Assembly: GCF_032854445.1 (NCBI RefSeq)
Contig: NC_088296.1
Span: forward strand, 9,648,706-9,712,705
Reading direction: 5' to 3'
Source of the DNA: Liolophura sinensis
Lineage: Eukaryota; Mollusca; Polyplacophora; Chitonida; Chitonidae
Length of the DNA stretch: 64,000 bases
A model generated the notes under the pieces. That model saw only the letters and a list, made by a program, of their open reading frames with translations, was not told the DNA's origin and searched no databases. Made by a program: the position numbers and the translations under genes. Shown here one piece after another: positions 49,901 to 58,900 of the stretch (positions are counted from its first letter, which is position 1; each line of letters opens with the position of its first letter).

Positions 49901-52900
49901 ATGCCGTAAGTTATGATTTAGTTAATAATAAGTTAATAATTTAGTTAATAATAATAAGTTTTAATTTAGTTTATAATTTAAGTTATTTGTAAGAGCCACA
50001 ATCTTGTCTCGTTTAAAACTGCATGAACTTTCAAGATCCTTGAAATGCTGATATGGCTTATTTTGTAAGTTTATAAGTCTGGACATTTTCGGTGGAAAGG
50101 GGACTGTCTTTCTTTTCAGATGAGACGTGGAGCGAACAGTCCTGTGATGACTTTGAGGAGCTGAGCTATTGCGCTCTGTGGAAGGTTGTTATGGCCAAAA
50201 CGATTCGCTACCAACCCTCAGAGCGAGGCCTGATCCCCTGCCTTCATATGATAGACACTAACGGAGAACAGGTAAGGGGACATAACTCTGGAGGAGCTGA
50301 AACCCTCTCATTCAAATGTAAAATCTATTTTCCTGGAGACTGAACACATTGGTGTACTGTGAAAGGTTTGTTGTCCTTCATGTACGTTTTGCTTGGGAGC
50401 GGCAGCTTGGACATGCTTGTTTGAAAAAAAAAATGTGGTGTATGCCAGTACTGTGGACGGCCCTTACATCGTGAGAAGTTAATTGCCATGTCTAGAGAAC
50501 TGGACACAAAGACGGAAAGATAAACAAAAACTTCGTGAAAAGGGGTAACAGTAGCCGTCCACGAACATTATCCACAAATCCACCTGTAGCTCATCAACTG
50601 ACCTAGCAGTTAATTACTGGTTAGCTGAGTGTCTGTGTGTAACGGGAGCAGCTTTCCAGTGCTTATAATGGCAGTAGTTAGTGGGAATTTCCCTTTAGCT
50701 CAGTTAGTAGAGCACTGGACTTCGTCTGCAGAGACCCGAGTTCGAATCCTTGTGTGACCCACGTAGTGAAATCCTTCAACCTTTACATATATACTGAAGT
50801 CTTTCAACATTATTTTGGTCAGTTTACAACATTGTCTCAATGATTATAGTGCAGTGCTGCCTCACTGGAATGTCATGGTGAGGACACCAGACATGATGCC
50901 CCACCAGTCACAGTACACTTGACACTTTGTGTATTCCCATTTGGGTGGCCGAGGAGGTTAGCAGTGACTTGGGAGCCTCTAACCAATGTGGTCGCTATGA
51001 GTTCAAATTCAGCTCATGTCGGCTTTCTCTAGGGCCATACGTGGAAAGATGTGTCAGCAACCTGCAGATGGTTGTGGGTTTCACTGAGCCAAGTTTTCTC
51101 CCACCGTAATGTCGGCGCTGCCTTTTTATAAGTGAAATATTTTTGAGTACTGGGTAAAACACCAATTAAAACAGTCAATAAATAAAATATTCCAATGTGC
51201 TGAGTGTCAAGACAAGAAAGTTCCGTACAACACATTGATATTTTGGTCCATGTAGAAGTTTTATTTGTAAGGCTGTTTACAAAGGCAGTCATGATTATAG
51301 AGCACTTTCATTTTTGTAACAGAAGTTTGATCACATTGTCATAATGTAACAAATAAATCAGCAAACAGTCAGGGTCATATCTAGACCAAAAATTAAAGGT
51401 TTTGATCCCAAACTTTAAAGGTGGAGAAAACATAAAAATGACATAAAGTTTAGATAAAAGAGTGCGAAAAGTTAATTATTTCCAAATGTGGTCTTCAATA
51501 TTTTTTTTTTCAATTTTTCCTTAAGGAGAAAAAAAGACACTTGAAAATAATTTTTGTATGGTGGGTATTTGGGACCACCTTTTGGTATTTACAGTCTTTG
51601 TTTAATAATGTCATAAATGAAGATGTAAGACAGGTTTAATAAATATTTTTGCACTAGAATTTGTTCTTTTCAGCTAACAAATGTATTAAACCTCAATTTG
51701 GATCATATTTTATTTATATTTTTAATATGTTCATAAATATTATAATTTAGGTTAAATGCATATGTTTCGCTATAAACAAAGCATTACATTCAATTAAATT
51801 TATTAGACAAGCATCACATCCTTATTTAGAACATTATTATGCCTCAACGACAAATATCAAAAGTTGGTCTCAAATACCCACCATACAAATATATTTTCAA
51901 ATACCCTTTTCTCTTGAAAAAAAATCCCCCAAAATATTGAAGATCATATTTGCAAATAAGTTTTGATGCTCTTTCATCTGATTTTGGCATTATTTGTATG
52001 TTTTCTACTCCATTAAAGGTGACATTGTGACCGTGCATAAAGAAATGTTGTAGAATGCAGATCAAAAATATGCTATCTGTGCTCAAAAATATATGCTATC
52101 TGTGCTCAAAAATATATGCTATCTGAGCTCAAAAAATATGCTATCTGAGAGCATTAAAATCTGTTAGTGAAAGAAAAATATGAAAACTTTTATTGGTAAA
52201 CCATCCTATTTTTGTTCAGTATACTTGTTAGTTTCAATACAGCCTGATCAGTTTGAGCATCCAACTGTTTGGACGCCCAGATGATTTTCAGAACCAAAAT
52301 GGCTTTTGATATGGCCTTAAATGTGGCCCTAACAACAGGATGATATGTCTTGACTTCTAATTTTTGCAATTTACATGTTCCTTTTTACTGCAACTTTTCC
52401 CCAAAAGTTAATATTTTGTTTCAAATATGGCTGGCCAATATTAGAACTTTTTGTGGCTTTTTATGGATTATGATCTTCTCAAAAACAAAAATTAAAGTGA
52501 AAGAAAACAAAAAGGGTATAAATATCATGGAAAAGACCTTGGAAATCTACATCCAACTCTAAACGTACCTAAATACATCTAAATAGGAGAGTTTTGTGAC
52601 GGCAGTCTTTTATCACTGAAGGTAAACAAAGTCTTACTGTACCTTATGACGTGTCACAAATGTTAGGCAACTAGTTTTAATTACGTTTGCTGTAACATGG
52701 GCGCCTGAAAAATGTTTACCCAAAAAATTATTTAGGTAGCCGAACAATAGAGAAAATTGAGGAGCTGAATGTTTGTGAACCTACAAAGTTCCTGAAGGAA
52801 AGAGGTGTCATTTGCATTGGGAAGTGGTGTCATTTGCATAGGGAAGTGGTGTCATTTGCATAGGGAAGAGGTGTCATTTAGGTGTACAGAATGTGGCAAG

Positions 52901-55900
52901 ACAGGTGATAGATAAATTAATGTCATCAAAAGTTGCTTAAAGTCACATGATACAGACTATTTTTACCTTCAGCAGAAAAAGAGTTTGTACTTGAAACTCC
53001 CTTATTGTATTTTATTGAATAAAAGGTTAATATTTGCGTACATACATGTATAGTTATGTTATTGCAAATTACATACAGCATATGAAAATAAGATATTGTA
53101 AATTTTGAGTTTTATTTACTATCCAGTTCAGATCATAGTCCTAAACCTTCTGTTGTATTGTTTTGGCTGGGTAGTCGAATTTGCTACAAAATTATTTTAT
53201 GTGCAAACATGGATGTAATTGTTGTTAGATTTAAGAATATGCCTCCCTAAGGTACTTCCATACTCACATAGGAAATTTGAAATTTATTTTTATTTGAGTT
53301 TTATTTACTATCCAATTCAGATCATAGTCCTAATCCTTCTGTTGAATTATTTTGGCTGGGGTTAGTCGAATGTGCTACAAAATTATTGTATATGCAAACA
53401 TGTAATTGTTGTTAGATTTAAGAATATGCCTCCCTAAGGCACTTCCTTACTCACAGAGGAAATTTGAAATTTATTTTTTATTTGAGTTTTATCTACTATC
53501 CAATTCAGATCATAGTCCTAATCCTTCTGTTGAATTATTTTGGCTGGGGTTAGTCGAATGTGCTACAAAATTATTGTATATGCAAACATGTAATTGTTGT
53601 TAGATTCAAGAATATGCCTCCCTAAGGCACTTCCTTACTCACAGAGGAAATTTGAAATTTATTTTTTATTTGAGTTTTATCTACTATCCAATTCAGATCA
53701 TAGTCCTAATCCTTCTGTTGAATTATTTTGGCTGGGGTTAGTCGAATGTGCTACAAAATTATTGTATATGCAAACATGTAATTGTTGTTAGATTCAAGAA
53801 TATGCCTCCCTAAGGCACTTCCTTACTCACATAGGAAATTTGAAATTTATTTTTTATTGAGTTTTATTTACTATCCAATTCAGATCATAGTCCTAATCCT
53901 TCTGTTGAATTATTTTGCTGGGGTTAGTCGAATGTGCTACAAAATTATTGTATATGCAAACATGTAATTGTTTGTTAGATTTAAGAATATGCCTCCCTAA
54001 GGCACTTCCGTACTTGCATAGGAAATTTCCTATGGATATTTTAATCATTTCGTTCATTTTTTTTTTTAATCTATGTATACCTCTCCCTTTATACAACTCT
54101 GTTGGTGGGAAACATCTGCCTACCATTTTTTATAACTAAGGTTTGTTGCGTAATATTAACAAAGGAATCAGATAGTCTCTGTTCTGTATGCCGGTATATA
54201 ATATGGGTATGTAACACACTGTGTTAATTTTAATTAGCTTTAAAAATCTTGGCTTTCATTGCTTAATTAGGTCACAGCAAAATCTTGGAGACAGAAAAGA
54301 AAGAAAAATCTGAAGGTTTTCTTTTGATTTTTTTGTGGAGGTACATGTGTATAGGTGTGTGCAACAACAACTTGGTGACAAATTTGGGCTACATTGAATC
54401 CTGTGTGATAATAAATGTCTTGTCAAGAGGGAGAGATGTATTTTTAAAATGGCAGTTCAAAAAGAACAACTCAGAGCATGGTATTCGCCACTTTGTCCAC
54501 CGTCAGATCCAGTTCATTGATTTTCTGCTGGACAGCTCTCATTCTCAGTTTGATGGAGGTTCGAAGGCGTGTCAACTCACGTCGCATGTCACCGTGGATA
54601 TCAACAACTGTGCCATCTATGTCTGAAGAAATATGATGGGAAAAAATACAGTTATTTGTGTCAAATAATGATAATATTAGCTACATGGTCAAAACAAGAA
54701 ATATTTCCCTGCATTTCGTGAAAAAAGACATCGAGGTCTGCAGTGTCAAATTTTATGTCTTCCCATACTAATCCTACTACATGTACGAGTACATGTGATT
54801 AGTTTTTGATTCATGGGAATGATTCACGAGCTCTCTAAGGATAGCAACTTCTGTTTATGTTGTTTATTTATTTATTTATTTATTTATTTGATTGGGGTTT
54901 TACGCCATACTCAAGAATATTTCACTTGTACAACGACGGCCAGCATTATGGAGGGAGGAAGCCGGGCAGAAACCCGGGGAGGAAGGCAGCATGAGCTGGG
55001 CTTGAACTCACAGTGACGGGATTGGTGAGAGGTTCCTGGGTCATTACGCTGCTGTTGCGCCCTAACCAGCTATTTAGGTTGTAGCGATGTTTCAGCATTC
55101 GTGTACTAATAATGGGGTTAAGTATAATGTAATTAGCAAGATTCCGGATATCACAGTCACAGACATAATCCAATTTTGGGCCATGCTGTTACGATTACGT
55201 CTCATACTCTTGCCCTATGGCTCGCATAAACTTGTGAAACAAGAACAAAGAAAAAAATATAGACAATTAAAATTCTTCCGAAATATGTCATTTGGTCCCT
55301 TACCTTCAATTTTCTGGATCACATTTTTGAGATCTTTTGTTGAAATGCTTGCGTCGTCTTTATCCTTTTCTGGAACTTCTGTCAACAAAACTCTCGCAGG
55401 ACGTAGTGTTGCCGAAGACAGCCTCGGCAACAAACTTGGCAACACAACTTGTTTCTCCATCTGGGGACGCCGTATCAGCACAACATTGTTGTCCCTGTCT
55501 TTGACCAGGTCAACGTATGGTTTGCTTTTAGTTTCATTCATATCCCCATCTTGATCGAGCGGATGTATGTTGCTCTCTGCGGCGGAGGGGAAGAACCGGT
55601 TAGCGCCGATAAGACTGGATTGGCTGAACAGGATAAGGAGAAGATCTGGAGCTGTTACGGTCTTGATTGATGATCTGAACTGTGACGTTGCCCTCGGTGG
55701 AAATCACAGAAGCTTCATCTTCAAATTTTACCTTCACGCCTTTGTTCTTAGGCTTTTCTTGTTTGTCAGTTGGTGTGTCAGGTGACATCACATCGGGGGA
55801 ATCGCTGATCTTGGTCGCATAATTATCATCGTCTTCTTCGTCCCATGGATAGTCAGATTTCTTTTTGCGTCTCTGATCTACATCCATCGATTTCAGAAGC

Positions 55901-58900
55901 TTTTGTTTCTGTGAAATCAGTTTGTCCAGTTCCCTAGCATCCATGGTCGAGCGTCTGTACGACGAAGACTTCTTCCCGTTTGTGTTCGTCAGTGGTTTCA
56001 CAGCCGCAACGTCCAACTCTGCTGATGCATGGAGCTCGCGTGATGCCAGTTTGCGCCACATTAACTCGAGCGTTCCAGGCCAGCCATTTTCTATGGCTTC
56101 CAAGAGAAAGTTCGCTATCATGAGAGAGGAATTGACACACTTCCAGAGCACATCAGCGAGCGTCCTCAAGAATAACGGCGAACTTGGCGCAGTCATTTCC
56201 ACTAAGCTGAACTTATCCGCCAAAACTTCTTTCCAAGTCGCAGTGTCGTTTTGCAGCGAAAGTAGTTTCTCTCGACTGGGAGCAGTGTTCGTACTGTTGC
56301 CAATTGTTCGCAAAAGTCTTTCCACATTCCAACGTAGCAACCTCAGGTCCACGACCATATCCAAAACTTTTTCCACGGAGGCGCGGGAATTGTACCTGCG
56401 ATGCAGATGAAGAGTGTCGTGTACAATGGCGATGTCGCCGATGCAGAAAGTTTGCCGACCTTCGGTGGGTCGAAGCCGATAGTACCCTTGTATCCCATTA
56501 AGAAAATTGTCCCTGCCAGAGTTAGGAGCCCGACCTTCACTGTAATTGTCCCATTTTCGCTCGACAATCTCCAAATCATTCCTTAGCTGTCCCAGGATGC
56601 TGTGAAGAGATTGTGACTTTCTTGGTGTTGCCATCACTGTGGACTTCTGATCAAAGCCTGTTTGATAGAAATTTTCTGAAAAGACTGACAACTAAATTCC
56701 GACAGCTTTTAAACAGGATGCATTGAATCATGGGTTGTCTTGCATCGATGTATTTTGAACATTTTCAAAATTACTTATATAACTTATCCAATAGAATCTG
56801 AAAAAAACTGGGTGCGTAAGAAAAACTTTTAACGTCCCCTGATCACCCCAGCAATATTAAAGTCTGCTGTGGTAAACGTTGCACGAAATGGTCGCATTTG
56901 TTTCTGCCTGTATCTAAGGAAAGTATCCATGGAAGGGACAACATTTAATTGAGGGCATGCTTACTCCAATATCTTTTTATGTACGACTAATGACTTGAGC
57001 AAACTTTGACTCACGAGAATTCACAAATTTTTGTTTGCAGTGGTTGTCTCTTACAAATGAAGTGGAGATGCTCCCATTTGTAAATCAAACATTCTGGTCT
57101 TTTGTTAGGTCGTTCCATTTGTGGAAATTCAATCTGGTAACCAGTGTAGGTTTTGGCTACTCCCTGATTGTACAGATAGAAGGACAGATTTGTCTGTGCG
57201 TGTGTGTGTGTGTGTGTGTGTGTTTATATTAAACACTAGGATAACACAGAGCCTCCGTGGCCAAGGAAGGGTAACACACCAGTTCAGGTCGCTGTGAGCT
57301 CAAGTCCAGCTCATGCTGGCTTCTGCTCAGGCCCTATGTGGGAAGGGCTTCCAGCAGTATGCGGATCATCGTGGGTTGTCCACGGGCTTTGTCAGGTTTC
57401 CTCTCATCATAGTGCTGACCGCTGGTGTATGAGTGAAATATCCTTGAAATAAAACACCGTTAATAAACCAGTCAAATAAATAAATAAAGAAGGATAATAT
57501 CACTTTCACATTTATGTATACATATGGCTACTGTACATATTGTGAGCAAAAACTGAATGAGTTGCAGTCATAATTTTTATCAAGCAACAAAGTCTTTGAT
57601 AACAAAATTCAAAACTAGAAACCCAGCATTTTTGCTTTAACCTAAAGTCATGAATTTCCAGATTTCACCTTAAGTGGTTTGTTTCATAAAATATGCAGTG
57701 GTTGACAAAGCATGCGAGTAATATTTATACTGAGCCATAGTTACTCGTGTAAATACCAGAAAAAATAGCAGGAAAATATTTCAAAATATTCTTTGATTTC
57801 AGAATTATTGATATTGTATGCAGTTATGTGGTCACTGCGTACACAGGATGAGTTTATAGTTGTTGCATGTGAGGGGTTTCGTATAGTGGGTGAAAACCGG
57901 GCAAAGCCCCGGGGGAAACCCACGACCATCCGCAGGTTGCTGACAGACCTTCCCACGTACAGTACATACATGTATGACAAATATGTAAGCATGACGTACC
58001 ATATTTATTTATACTGGTTATGTTATGAAAAGTACCTGACACCCCTTCACCTGGAGGAGTTCAAGATTAGCCTGTGATTGATTGACAGGTCAAATCCATT
58101 AGGACATGTATAGAATAGGTGTGATTCTTGTGCATGACAGGCTGAATAGATGTTTAAGGCAGGAAGACTTTATTGTACTGGGAAGTTGGGACTACCCTGT
58201 GAACTAAGAGAGACCAAAATAAGAGTTAGAACTGGTACATTGCCTTACACTGTAATAATGTTGGTTTTATGTACTCAACTTTAAGATAACAGAAATAAAT
58301 TCTTCCTTGAAATTACTAAGTATTTTGTTTTCCACTATTTAATAAAAATTGTCTCATTTATATGTATGTTTGTGTATTATGACATTTTGTTTCTCATTTA
58401 TTTTCTGCGTGACATTTGCGCAAGGTTTGTCAGTTGCAAGGGGAGTGATAAATGTTTTTAAATGACCTAAAAATATGAAAATATTATTTTTGTAATGCTA
58501 AAACTCAAACTTATAAATTTTAGATAACACGCTACCTTCCAAACAAACCTTAAAGCACTTTCCTAAGATCAATTCAACTCACAGAATCAGGCAGGTTTAT
58601 ATTAGGTGATGAAAGTTTACCTTAAACATTGTAGTTTACCTTAAACATTGCAGTTTACCCTTAAACATTGCAGTTTACCTTATACATTGTAGTTTACCAG
58701 CCGCAAATAAATGTATGTCAAACTGCATTTTTCATGCTCTTGTCACATTTTTCTTGTTTTTTTATTTCAATGGTTCTTGTTCGTTTTTTGTTCCCACAGG
58801 ATGTTGACATAAACGCGGAGATGGTGAGGCGGGGATACGCAGCCTGGGACCCGGAACCTCCACGAGTCAGCGCAGGGGGACTGGGGGACCTTAGCCAGGT

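Larger units (their letters stand above)
50272..58799 (+). other. TDRKH intron (8.5 kb) hosting the antisense gene
   Basis: Phase 0. In order: SINE-C copy, SINE-B fragment, SINE-A copy, foldback element 51414-52016, small arrays at 52078 and 52782, 188-bp array 53105-54035, nested gene 54471-56634, GT repeat 57193-57224, SINE-A copies, short array at 58612. In 56700-57190 and 57970-58600 nothing is recognised. Confidence 0.85.

Noticed and set aside
50680-50760. tRNA gene
   Set aside because: A and B boxes are good, but no acceptor stem pairs and the surrounding sequence is shared with 38955, so it is a SINE head.
53406-53967. Three nearly identical 60-65 codon ORFs
   Set aside because: They recur every 188 nt and are copies of one satellite unit.
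54285-54626. 113-codon plus-strand ORF
   Set aside because: It overlaps the antisense gene's last exon; coding signal and splice sites favour the minus strand.
55922-56410. 162-codon plus-strand ORF
   Set aside because: It is a shadow of the minus-strand exon; the minus frame is longer and splices in frame to two further exons.
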